From Pseudalkalibacillus sp045920555 (GTDB lineage: Bacteria > Bacillota > Bacilli > Bacillales > Fictibacillaceae): 64,000 bases of DNA. Made by a program: the position numbers and the translations under genes. The notes beneath the pieces were generated by a model, which saw only the letters and a list, made by a program, of their open reading frames with translations, was not told where the DNA came from and searched no databases. The stretch's first letter is position 1. Each line of letters opens with the position of its first letter. Location: the NCBI RefSeq assembly GCF_045920555.1, contig NZ_CP174509.1, positions 3,410,001 through 3,474,000 on the forward strand, read 5' to 3'. Shown one piece after another: positions 51,713 to 59,316 of the stretch.

Positions 51713-51755
51713 GAAGTGATCCAAGTGGTTGGGCATTTGAGCTAGACATTACTTC
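51713..51755. repeat. GAAGTGAT-bounded repeat module, copy F
   Basis: GAAGTGATCCAAGTGGTTGG ... GAGCTAGACATTACTTC: 43 bases with near-inverted ends (GAAGTGAT/ATTACTTC). Shared with 43328 and 53056. Located between ansA and its terminator. Confidence 0.75.
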
Positions 51756-51760
51756 TAAGA

Positions 51761-51795
51761 AAAAAGGACTGTACCAATCCAGGTCAGTCCTTTTT
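51761..51795. terminator. Bidirectional intrinsic terminator ansA/ypdA
   Basis: AAAAAGGACTG/CAGTCCTTTTT with A6 and T7 flanks, between convergent ansA and ypdA. It overlaps the last codons of ypdA (NEKKD). Confidence 0.85.
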
Positions 51796-52773
51796 TTCGT
51801 TCCTATTCAATAATTCGTTTGCAATCAATCCTCCATGGAATCGACCATTTTCAATAAAAATCTCATTTGCATTATTGCCTGCCGCAATTACACCCGAAAT
51901 AAAAATGCCATTTACGTTTGTTTCCATCGTTTCAGGATTGAACAACGGTCTTCCCGATTCTACCTCAATCCCTACCCCCATTTTCGTTAAAAACGTATGA
52001 TCAGGATGATATCCTGTCATTGCAAAGACAAAATCATTCGGAATCTCTTTCAGTCCACCATTGATCTCATAAACCAGTGTCTTTTCTTTAATTTCGATAA
52101 CCTTGGCATTGAACTCCATCTTCACCTTTTCATTTCTGACCAACGCTTCGAATTCAGGCAGGATCCACGGTTTTATACTCCCTGAATACTCAGAACCTCT
52201 ATATAAGACAGTTACCCGAGCTCCGACCTTCTCCAATTCAAGGGCAGCATCAACAGCTGAATTTTTCCCTCCGATGACAGTAACATCACGATCAAAATAT
52301 GGATGGGCCTCTTTAAAGTAATGGAATACTTTATCAAGGTCTTCTCCAGGCACACCCATGTAATTCGGATGATCATAATATCCCGTAGCAATGATGACAT
52401 AAGGTGTTTCGTAAGTCTGTTCGTCTTCATTCTGTTTCTTAGAACGTATGATAAACAGGCCGTCTTCTCGTTTAACTACACTCATGACTTCTTCAAATGC
52501 ATGGATGGTGAGCCTTTTCCTTTTTACGACTTCCCGGTAATAAGATAATGCCTGGTTCCGTTTAGGTTTCCGTTGTTCGATGACAAATGGCACGTTTCCG
52601 ATTTCAAGCTTTTCACTCGTACTAAAAAACTGCTGATGGGTTGGATAATTATAAATCGAATTGACAATGTTCCCTTTTTCAATGACGATTGGTTTCAGAC
52701 CGATCTCCTCTAAAGCAATCGCTGCAGAAAGGCCGCAGGGACCACCGCCGACAATGATAGCGTCAGCTTGCAT
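51784..52773 (-). CDS. ypdA: Bacillithiol disulfide reductase YpdA (Bdr)
   Basis: NADPH- and FAD-dependent reductase that keeps bacillithiol reduced. 329 residues from the ATG at 52773 (AGGAG and AAGGA upstream). The FAD loop is AIIVGGGPCGLSAAIALEEIG, with an atypical thioredoxin-reductase-like layout; the NADPH loop is TVIGGKNSAVDAALELEKVG, and SGVIAAGNNANEIFIENGR near the end. The presence of bshA and bshB1 in the same window supports the assignment. It precedes gudB by map order but is transcribed on its own. Confidence 0.93.
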   Translation of the reverse strand: MQADAIIVGGGPCGLSAAIALEEIGLKPIVIEKGNIVNSIYNYPTHQQFFSTSEKLEIGNVPFVIEQRKPKRNQALSYYREVVKRKRLTIHAFEEVMSVVKREDGLFIIRSKKQNEDEQTYETPYVIIATGYYDHPNYMGVPGEDLDKVFHYFKEAHPYFDRDVTVIGGKNSAVDAALELEKVGARVTVLYRGSEYSGSIKPWILPEFEALVRNEKVKMEFNAKVIEIKEKTLVYEINGGLKEIPNDFVFAMTGYHPDHTFLTKMGVGIEVESGRPLFNPETMETNVNGIFISGVIAAGNNANEIFIENGRFHGGLIANELLNRNEKKD

Positions 52774-52859
52774 GGTTTCCTTCACTCCTAATGACAACTT
52801 CACACTATATTATTCTTCTTCCTCGAGCTGTTAACCACTTTTACCTTTGGCTATGATGT

Positions 52860-53172
52860 AAAGCTCTAATATCCTTAATTGTTGATATCTGCGAAATTCA
52901 CTCCCTTTCCGCGGTCTGAAGAAAAGCGAAAGCGACCCGCATAGTCACGTAGGTCACTGGAAAACTGACGAGGAGACTCGAACCAAACAAAGATTTGGTT
53001 CTGTGTGGGTATACGCTTCGACATAAATCAATGTGTCGGCCACCGCAGGAAGTTTGAAGTGATCCAAGTGACTGGCCGCTGAGCTGGACATCACTTCTCT
53101 GCATCCAAAATTGCGGGTCGAATTTCGCTTAAGGAATTTTCTAAAAAAATCAACATTTAGATAGGGAAAACA
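52860..53172. repeat. Diverged MITE-like repeat, copy G
   Basis: The left part (AAGCTCTAATATCCTTAATT then TTGTTGATATCTGCG and TTCACTCCCTTTCC, then GCGACCCGCA) aligns with copies B and C. The middle carries the GAAGTGAT-bounded module, and the right end keeps AAAAAAATCAACATTTA but not the TTTAACAAAG terminus. It lies between ypdA and gudB and is a decayed relative of the same family. Confidence 0.65.
53056..53097. repeat. GAAGTGAT-bounded repeat module, copy within repeat G
   Basis: GAAGTGATCCAAGTGACTGG ... GAGCTGGACATCACTTC; perfect inverted ends GAAGTGAT/ATCACTTC. Differs from the copy at 43328 at only two positions. Confidence 0.8.
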
Positions 53173-53177
53173 AAAAT

Positions 53178-53207
53178 TCCCCTATCATACATATTGATGA
53201 TAGGGGA
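53178..53207 (-). terminator. Intrinsic terminator after gudB
   Basis: Minus-strand TCCCCTATCAT/ATGATAGGGGA, an 11-bp perfect stem with an 8-base loop and ATTTTTG, 28 bases past the gudB stop codon. Confidence 0.92.
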
Positions 53208-53235
53208 TATTAACATTCGTTTCAACTGAATTGCC

Positions 53236-54516
53236 TTAGATCCATCCACGGAAACGGGATGCTTCCGCCATTTTACGGACACCGATCATATAGGCCGCTA
53301 GTCTCATGTTCACTTTTCGGTTGGTTGCGGTTGTCAAAATATTATTGAAAGCTTTGACCATGACTTGCTCAAGCTTTTCTTCCACTTCTTCTTCCGTCCA
53401 ATAATATCCTTGATTGTTCTGCACCCATTCAAAATAAGAAACCGTGACGCCGCCTGCACTTGCAAGTACATCCGGTACAAGAAGAATATCTCGCTCAGTA
53501 AGTATGTTTGTAGCTTCGATCGTTGTAGGACCATTCGCCGCTTCTACGACAATCGATGCTTTGATGTTATGAGCATTGTGTTTTGTTATTTGGTTTTCAA
53601 TCGCTGCAGGAACGAGAATGTCACAATCCAATTCAAGGAGTTCCTGGTTTGTGATTGTTTCTTTGAACAATTTTGTCACAGTACCGAAACTGTCACGACG
53701 ATCAAGCAAATAATCGATGTCTAATCCATCAGGGTCATGCAATCCGCCATAAGCATCTGAAATACCGATGACTTTTGCACCTGCATCATACATGAACTTC
53801 GCCAAGAAACTTCCCGCATTACCAAACCCTTGGATGACCACTCTAGCGCCTTCTAGGTTGATCCCCTTTTTCTTCGCTCCTTCACGGATACAGATCGTAA
53901 CCCCTTTAGCTGTGGCTGATTCGCGTCCGTGTGACCCACCGAGCACCAATGGTTTCCCTGTTATGAACCCTGGAGAATCGAATTCACGGATACGGCTGTA
54001 CTCATCCATCATCCATGCCATGATTTGTGAGTTCGTAAATACGTCAGGTGCTGGTATATCCTTTGTCGGTCCAACGATCTGACTGATTGCACGGACATAG
54101 CCGCGACTTAAGCGTTCCAGTTCGCGGAAAGACATATCTCTCGGATCACATATGATCCCGCCTTTCCCTCCACCATAAGGCAAGTCCACAATCCCTGCTT
54201 TCAGACTCATCCAGATGGAAAGAGCCTTTACTTCTGTTTCGGTTACATGCGGATGGAATCGAACCCCGCCCTTTGTCGGACCAACTGCATCATTGTGTTG
54301 AGCACGATAGCCAGTGAATATTTTTATAGAACCGTCATCCATCCTGACTGGGATTCGTACAGTCATCAATCGGACTGGTTCTTTAAGTAGCTCATATACC
54401 TCCTCTGGGTAACCCAGCTTATCTAATGCATCATTAATTACAGTTTGTGTAGATATCAATACGTTGTCTTGTCCATTTTTTTCTTGTTCATTATCTGAAG
54501 TATTGTTGGCAGACAT
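53236..54516 (-). CDS. gudB: NAD-specific glutamate dehydrogenase
   Basis: Catabolic enzyme converting glutamate to 2-oxoglutarate and ammonia. 426 residues, near B. subtilis GudB. The substrate and catalytic region is GGGKGGIICDPRDMS, with the catalytic Asp in PAPDVFTNSQIM; the NAD loop is VVIQGFGNAGSFLAKF. The 3-residue duplication that inactivates the B. subtilis 168 allele is not present, since MSLKAGIVDLPYGGGKGG is uninterrupted. AGGTAAACC precedes the ATG. Confidence 0.97.
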   Translation of the reverse strand: MSANNTSDNEQEKNGQDNVLISTQTVINDALDKLGYPEEVYELLKEPVRLMTVRIPVRMDDGSIKIFTGYRAQHNDAVGPTKGGVRFHPHVTETEVKALSIWMSLKAGIVDLPYGGGKGGIICDPRDMSFRELERLSRGYVRAISQIVGPTKDIPAPDVFTNSQIMAWMMDEYSRIREFDSPGFITGKPLVLGGSHGRESATAKGVTICIREGAKKKGINLEGARVVIQGFGNAGSFLAKFMYDAGAKVIGISDAYGGLHDPDGLDIDYLLDRRDSFGTVTKLFKETITNQELLELDCDILVPAAIENQITKHNAHNIKASIVVEAANGPTTIEATNILTERDILLVPDVLASAGGVTVSYFEWVQNNQGYYWTEEEVEEKLEQVMVKAFNNILTTATNRKVNMRLAAYMIGVRKMAEASRFRGWI

Positions 54517-54752
54517 GGTTTACCTCCCGTGATAATACCAATAAAAGTATGATTTCAATTTCTCAATGCATAGTATACACCCTACTAGGCGTAATGAGAA
54601 GTGATATCTGCAAGTTTTCCTGTTATATTTTGAAACCGCTTTCTCCAGTGTTTATTGCTTATTTATTAACAATACCCTGAATTTGAAAAATTAAGCCATA
54701 CAACATCAATTTATTACAGTCTAACCGGATTATAGCTGTAAGTGGAACAGAA

Positions 54753-54786
54753 AAGGGCTGGGCACTATTCATATCTGCCAGCCCTT
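54753..54786 (-). terminator. Intrinsic terminator after mecB
   Basis: Minus-strand AAGGGCTGG/CCAGCCCTT (9 bp) with a 16-base loop and TTCTG, 6 bases past the ypbH stop codon. Confidence 0.75.
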
Positions 54787-54791
54787 ATGTT

Positions 54792-55391
54792 TCATTCACT
54801 ATTTTTTAAAAAGTATCTGTTGATTTGTTCCATTGAATTCCCTTCCATGATCAACTTTCCATATTCTCTTACACGCCATTTCGTGATCGTAGAAGGACTT
54901 CCAAATTCAGATAAAAGTGCGACGAACATATCGACATCAAGGAATTCATACTCTTCTTCTTCAAACGAAATGTAATAATGTCCGTTATAATAAGTAATTT
55001 CTCCACCGGTGATCCCTAACTGGTAGACTCTTGAAGCAAGTGCAATTATATCATCGAAGCCTTTAAATTCATATATGATATCATCGCTTATATCCATTGT
55101 CACTTGTAATTCTAAGTACTCATCATCGTAATCTTCATCATCACTTGTTGCTTGCCCTTTCGTTACAATGACTACCATTCCTTGAGCAGGCAAAGAAAAC
55201 ACTTCAACGGCGATTGGACCATCTGCTTTGAATCCAAGTTCGTCATCTGCTTCAAGCATCATATCCCTGAATAATTCATGGACCTTAGGCAGGTCTTGCC
55301 ACATTTCTTCTTTAGAGATGCCGCGCTCGTCTAAATCATCCAAAGTTAAAAACACTTTAATTTTATTATATGTTAAACGCTCCAGTCGCAT
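54792..55391 (-). CDS. mecB: MecA paralogue YpbH (MecB), ClpC adaptor
   Basis: 199 residues. The N-terminal MRLERLTYNKIKVFLTLDDLDERG is the substrate-binding domain shared with MecA; the acidic linker (SDDEDYDDEYLE) and the C-terminal ClpC-binding domain (about 110-195, SRVYQLGITGGEITYYNGHYY) follow. It adapts substrates to the ClpCP protease and affects competence and sporulation in B. subtilis. Position between gudB and ypbG identifies it as YpbH rather than MecA proper. Confidence 0.93.
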   Translation of the reverse strand: MRLERLTYNKIKVFLTLDDLDERGISKEEMWQDLPKVHELFRDMMLEADDELGFKADGPIAVEVFSLPAQGMVVIVTKGQATSDDEDYDDEYLELQVTMDISDDIIYEFKGFDDIIALASRVYQLGITGGEITYYNGHYYISFEEEEYEFLDVDMFVALLSEFGSPSTITKWRVREYGKLIMEGNSMEQINRYFLKNSE

Positions 55392-55528
55392 ATATGGTCC
55401 TCCTCAACAGCAATACTCCACCTTTCTCTACACTATATGATGGCGATTACAGAAGGTTCTTGGTGGTCATGTAGTTCTGAAAAGTTCTTGATCTGCAGTA
55501 TGGAGGATTGCTTGAAATCCAGGAACAG

Positions 55529-56305
55529 CTATTTACTTTTTCGAAATAAAGTGAGCACATGGGTTTCAGCTGGTGCACAGAGTCTTAATGGAAGCTTTGT
55601 GTATCCGAAACCATTACTTATGAATACTTTGGTGTGCCCATGCTCTTTAAAGCCGCCTCTTTCAGCAATCCCCCATTTGAATAAACGGATCTGTCCCCCA
55701 TGGGTATGGCCGCTCATTACCAATCCGATTTCATGTTTCTTCTGAATCTTTTCGACAATTGAAGGATTATGACTGGCGAGGATCTTGAAGCTTGTCTCCC
55801 TTTCATCTGCATCAGCGACAGCTAATTCCAACTGATCCCGTTCCATAGTCGGATCATCGGTACCCAAAAGTGTAAGTGTCTCTTCTCCTGCTTCAAAGCG
55901 TGTACAAGTATTATCAAGAACCATGACTCCTTTTTCTCTGAGAAGTACATCCAACTTACGAAAATCTGCTTCATAATCATTATTCCCCCATACGAAATAA
56001 TTAGGTGCAATCTTTGAAAGTTGGTCTAAGTTTCTTGAAACACGCTCGAATGGAACTCCTCTTTCCATTAAATCCCCGCCAATAATGACGAGATCAATAG
56101 AATCGTCTATTTGTTCCAGTAATTTATCATCAATCTCCCGTGTATGGATATCTGAAATAAAAAAAACCTTTAAGCCATTGAAGCTTTCAGGAAAATCATC
56201 TAGGTAGAGTTTGTGGGTTTTCACCACAATCCGATGGGCTTCATGCCACATATAAGCAAGCAATATCAGTCCTAAGCCCACCAATAAAACTAAAATAATG
56301 ATCAT
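55529..56305 (-). CDS. ypbG: Membrane-anchored metallophosphoesterase YpbG
   Basis: 258 residues with an N-terminal membrane helix (2-22). The calcineurin-like metal sites are FISDIHTREID, IGGDLMERG, WGNNDYEAD (N-x-D in place of NH(E/D)), ASHNPS and SGHTHGGQIRL. The family (PF00149) acts on phosphomonoesters or phosphodiesters; the substrate is unknown. Its start overlaps the end of the 56302 gene by 4 bases (ATGA), so the two are translationally coupled. Confidence 0.92.
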   Translation of the reverse strand: MIIILVLLVGLGLILLAYMWHEAHRIVVKTHKLYLDDFPESFNGLKVFFISDIHTREIDDKLLEQIDDSIDLVIIGGDLMERGVPFERVSRNLDQLSKIAPNYFVWGNNDYEADFRKLDVLLREKGVMVLDNTCTRFEAGEETLTLLGTDDPTMERDQLELAVADADERETSFKILASHNPSIVEKIQKKHEIGLVMSGHTHGGQIRLFKWGIAERGGFKEHGHTKVFISNGFGYTKLPLRLCAPAETHVLTLFRKSK

Positions 56306-56697
56306 TCTGCACCTTCCTGTTCCCGTTCGATAACTTTACGTTGAGATAACGAAATAATACCATAAATAACGGAACAAGGTAAGAATATCAAAATAAGAAT
56401 CTGGTTCATACGATAGAGAGAAAACATACTCACCAGGACGAGTGCACAATAAATAATACCCACCAACAAAGATTGGGTGCTCCTGTGTTTAAAATCTGCG
56501 ATGACCGTTTTGATCATAATGCCATATGCTATAACACCGATGAGTGCCAAAAAGGATGAAACGACAAAATGAAAAGGGTTCAAGATCAAGCTCGAAACCC
56601 ATTGCATAAATTCATCATACGACGCAGTCGGGATATCATTTACAACAGTATACAATGATAAATAACCGATCAATAATGCGATGATTCGTTTAAACAC
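56302..56697 (-). CDS. Small integral membrane protein, unrecognised
   Basis: 131 residues with four hydrophobic helices (about 5-20, 30-62, 75-95 and 100-120). No family motif is recognised. It overlaps ypbG by 4 bases and follows the frameshifted CBS-ACT gene, a place where B. subtilis has no gene. Coupled translation suggests a role with the metallophosphoesterase, possibly as a membrane partner; this is inference. Confidence 0.7.
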   Translation of the reverse strand: MFKRIIALLIGYLSLYTVVNDIPTASYDEFMQWVSSLILNPFHFVVSSFLALIGVIAYGIMIKTVIADFKHRSTQSLLVGIIYCALVLVSMFSLYRMNQILILIFLPCSVIYGIISLSQRKVIEREQEGAE

Positions 56698-56702
56698 AAA
56701 AA

Positions 56703-56735
56703 TCCCTCCCCTATACCGTATGAAAAGGGAAGGAA
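56703..56735 (-). terminator. Intrinsic terminator after the CBS-ACT gene
   Basis: Minus-strand TTCCTTCCCT/AGGGGAGGGA (10 pairs, two G-U) with a 13-base loop and TTTTT. It overlaps the ribosome-binding region of the 56302 gene, so it may also limit that gene. Confidence 0.7.
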
Positions 56736-56745
56736 TTTCATGTTT

Positions 56746-57377
56746 TCAATCTTCCTTTATATCAAGAACTCGAAAACCGGAGGCTTCAAGTTTTCTTATG
56801 AATTTATCAATGTTCTGTTGTTTTTCGACTTTCATGACGATCCTTCTGACGAACTTATCCGTTTCGTCAAAGGTTGCAAGAGATATGATATTTTCATGAA
56901 ATTGCTTGGCTATCTCAGCAAGCCTGGCAATTCGGCCTTCTGCTTCTGATGAGGAGACGAAATACGGACACCCTTCCGATTCATACCGAAAGCACTTTGG
57001 AACTGTTCGAGGGTATCATATCGTGTGATGACACCTTTCAGATCACATGATTCATCAACAACCGCTACAAGTGGACGGTCCTTGACTATCAAAAGTATCT
57101 TTTCAAATATCTCTTCTTCATCGATGAAATCATCCTTATAATCAGCTATGTCGCCAGCAACAGTTGAACTGAGGAATTTCTCCCTTTCTGCGCCAGATTC
57201 GAAGAATGCCTTATAGATCCTGTTCAACGTTATGATACCTGTATATTTGTTACCATTGACGACTGGCATCCCATCGATTTGATACTGATCCAACTTATGT
57301 AATACATCTTTCAGAGTATCTGTACTTTCAACAACATATGCTTTCGCTTTTGGTATCATAATACTTTTAACAAACAT
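56746..57377 (-). pseudogene. Frameshifted CBS-ACT domain protein (AcuB-like)
   Basis: The first frame (ATG at 57377, 155 codons) gives two CBS domains (FVKSIMIPKAKAYVVESTDT and LIVKDRPLVAVVDESCDLKG) and then stops after GVRISSPHQKQKAELPGLLR. One frame over, SEAEGRIARLAEIAKQF to FRVLDIKED continues from near 56960 to the stop at 56746 and has an ACT-like pattern. Adding one base near 56955 gives 210 codons, the usual length of AcuB-like proteins. So a single base appears to be missing, in a place with no long homopolymer. CAGGGGGG precedes the ATG. Confidence 0.75.
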
Positions 57378-57486
57378 CTTATCCCCCCTGATAAATTGGT
57401 ACCTAACTCTTTTCGATAATACTTTAGGTAATTCCTACTAGGAGTTAAAAAATTTATTTTTTATCAGAATATTTAAACAAATGAGG

Positions 57487-57515
57487 TTGAAAATTATGTA
57501 AATTTCCTATAAGAT
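57487..57515 (+). promoter_or_regulatory. Sigma-A-type promoter of the 57575 gene
   Basis: TTGAAA (57487-57492), 17 bases, TAAGAT (57510-57515); leader about 55 bases. Confidence 0.5.
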
Positions 57516-57574
57516 TAAACTAAGAATTTGAGTATGAGAAAATTCAAAAAATTAAAGTTAGGAGAGGACACATC

Positions 57575-57793
57575 ATGACCATATCCAAGTTTACGAATAA
57601 GTCTCTCGTTCTAGATCAGGATTTGGAATACAGCCAGAAGATCGGACTCCCAGTTGAAGTGTTTTGCATGAAAGAGTATGAAACAGTTGCATTTGGCAGA
57701 ATTCAATTGATTACAAAAGATCACGTACAGATAAATGACCAGTTATTTTGCAGAAGCGAAAATGCCTTCTTCGGCTGTCCTTGTCCCATGTAG
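57575..57793 (+). CDS. Small protein with C-terminal CPC motif, unrecognised
   Basis: 72 residues, MTISKFTNKSLVLDQDLEYS ... NAFFGCPCPM. AGGAGAGG precedes the ATG and a promoter is seen upstream, so it looks like a real gene. It has a small beta-strand-rich middle and four cysteines, two in the closing CPCPM. No signal peptide or membrane helix. It is alone on the plus strand, divergent from the CBS-ACT gene. The family is not recognised; a spore or redox function would be a guess. Confidence 0.65.
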   Translation: MTISKFTNKSLVLDQDLEYSQKIGLPVEVFCMKEYETVAFGRIQLITKDHVQINDQLFCRSENAFFGCPCPM

Positions 57794-57795
57794 GA

Positions 57796-58263
57796 TTATT
57801 TGTGATATAAGTTGATATCATGTTCACGTTTCAGCCAATCAAATACCTCATGTCTATGTTTCCATGGAACTGGTTTTTCCCACAGTTCTTCTCCTCGTTC
57901 TATTGTTGCTACCCTTAATTCTTCGTACTCGTTTTCAGCCTTGGTATGTTTTTTCTTGTAATGGACCATTTGAATCACACAAAAAACTCCTGCAATAAAG
58001 AGAATAAATAACAGCTTATCCTGTGTAAGACCACTCATTACATCCCGATTCGTCAAAAACATTCGTTCAAGAGCTGGAAGCTTGTAGAAGTAAGTGTATA
58101 CAATACTGAAGAAAAGGACGACAAATAAAGATAAAGACCACTTCAATAAGAGTTGCTCAAATCGTTTTTCTTTTGTCCTTCGTTCAATCAAATTTTTGAC
58201 CACTTCCAAAGTAACTTCTGAAACAAGATATTGTTTAAACTTCCAATACTGTAAGCCATCCAT
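57796..58263 (-). CDS. ypbF: DUF2663 membrane protein YpbF
   Basis: 155 residues with two membrane helices (about 43-62 and 82-101), an N-terminal charged helix and a long charged C-terminus with a conserved PVPWKHRHEVFDWLK. It matches the DUF2663 family and the YpbF position between ypbG and ypbD. Function unknown. Its ribosome-binding site (AGGAGGGAAT) lies inside a perfect 11-bp inverted repeat, so translation may be controlled by RNA structure. Confidence 0.87.
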   Translation of the reverse strand: MDGLQYWKFKQYLVSEVTLEVVKNLIERRTKEKRFEQLLLKWSLSLFVVLFFSIVYTYFYKLPALERMFLTNRDVMSGLTQDKLLFILFIAGVFCVIQMVHYKKKHTKAENEYEELRVATIERGEELWEKPVPWKHRHEVFDWLKREHDINLYHK

Positions 58264-58267
58264 TTAG

Positions 58268-58302
58268 ATTCCCTCCTATTCAAAACTATGCTAGGAGGGA
58301 AT
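58268..58302 (-). promoter_or_regulatory. Hairpin enclosing the ypbF ribosome-binding site
   Basis: Minus-strand ATTCCCTCCTA, 13-base loop, TAGGAGGGAAT, then CTAA and the ATG. The arms pair perfectly and contain the whole Shine-Dalgarno. It lacks a T tract, so it is not a terminator; it would block ribosome binding unless opened. Confidence 0.7.
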
Positions 58303-58332
58303 GCGGTATACATCAGTTCACCTGATGTTTTT

Positions 58333-58635
58333 TCATTTGATGATATTAATCAGTCGGACTGTATCTTTTTTCATTTCTTGATCCATGTCCATATCGGAGG
58401 ATAAATAATAAACGATAAAGAAGATCATACATAGAAAAGAAATGACGATCCCCCGTGTAATCCATAAATGAAATTTACCTTGGCTAATCGTCTTTTTTTG
58501 CTGTGCTCCTGTACCTGAATGTTTTTCGCTTCTTGGAGGCAGATTCATAATATCCACTTCATTGCTATGTAAAGATGGATCAGCGATATCATTCACTTTT
58601 TCACGCAATAACGTGGCTTGATCTTGCTTCTCCAA
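58333..58635 (-). CDS. Small single-pass membrane protein at the ypbE position
   Basis: 100 residues: a charged N-terminal half, one membrane helix (about 59-80, TRGIVISFLCMIFFIVYYLSS) and a short outer tail. In B. subtilis the gene here is ypbE, a LysM protein of about 240 residues with a similar charged N-terminus and one helix. No LysM domain is present here, so this may be a shortened relative or an unrelated replacement. Expression follows ypbD. Confidence 0.6.
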   Translation of the reverse strand: MEKQDQATLLREKVNDIADPSLHSNEVDIMNLPPRSEKHSGTGAQQKKTISQGKFHLWITRGIVISFLCMIFFIVYYLSSDMDMDQEMKKDTVRLINIIK

Positions 58636-58680
58636 CTTGATGTCCTCCCTTTCAGAACATTTTCAACTCTTCAAACCTGC

Positions 58681-59316
58681 TCACTTTCCATTACCATCGT
58701 GGTTCCTTATACCCTTTGCTAAGCGGACAGAGAGAAAGTTATACCGGATGAACAATCCTAAGAGAAAATCAATTGCAATATGAATAAAGATCGGGATCAA
58801 TAAATTTCCTGTGAAAATAAAGATAGCGCCTAACAAGAAACTTAACAATATGGCAAACAGTAATAAAACCGGTTTTGTAATATATCGAATATGCATGAGA
58901 GCGAATAACAAGCTTGCTGGGACATATCCTATATTCGTCTGTAACACACCTCGGAATAATAACTCTTCGCAAAGTCCGATGATAACCGTGATCAGAATCA
59001 AATGCAGCAGAGAGATGTCAGAAAAGATCCGTTCATTGATCCCGCCATCATCTATCCAACGCCTAGGAGCTTTTTTCCATAAAATCAGATCGATTAGTAC
59101 AACAAGTATTATGACAGGAGTCGACCAGACGATGATCCTGATCCATTCCAGATGGAAAAGTGCGATCCAGTCTGCGAAATTTTGTTGAAAAAGAAAGGAT
59201 AAAATCACCGTCAACAGGAGGAAAATCCCTTGAGTCAGGTATAAATTAAGGTAAAGATCTCGCTGTGATAATGATTTGATAAGTTCTTTCTGATTCAACC
59301 AATTAAACATTAACAT
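58681..59316 (-). CDS. ypbD: CPBP-family intramembrane metalloprotease YpbD
   Basis: 211 residues with about six to seven membrane segments. The family motifs are LCEELLFRGVL (EExxxR), FALMHIRY (FxxxH) and FIHIAIDFLLG (HxxxD). CPBP (CAAX/bacteriocin-processing) proteases cleave or modify peptides in the membrane; the substrate of YpbD is unknown. It overlaps the end of recS by 14 bases, so it belongs to the recS-ypbB unit, as in B. subtilis. Confidence 0.9.
   Translation of the reverse strand: MLMFNWLNQKELIKSLSQRDLYLNLYLTQGIFLLLTVILSFLFQQNFADWIALFHLEWIRIIVWSTPVIILVVLIDLILWKKAPRRWIDDGGINERIFSDISLLHLILITVIIGLCEELLFRGVLQTNIGYVPASLLFALMHIRYITKPVLLLFAILLSFLLGAIFIFTGNLLIPIFIHIAIDFLLGLFIRYNFLSVRLAKGIRNHDGNGK

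Noticed and set aside
51784..54516. Inactive gudB with internal duplication, as in B. subtilis 168
   Set aside because: The MSLKAGIVDLPYGGGKGG region is uninterrupted, so no duplication is present.
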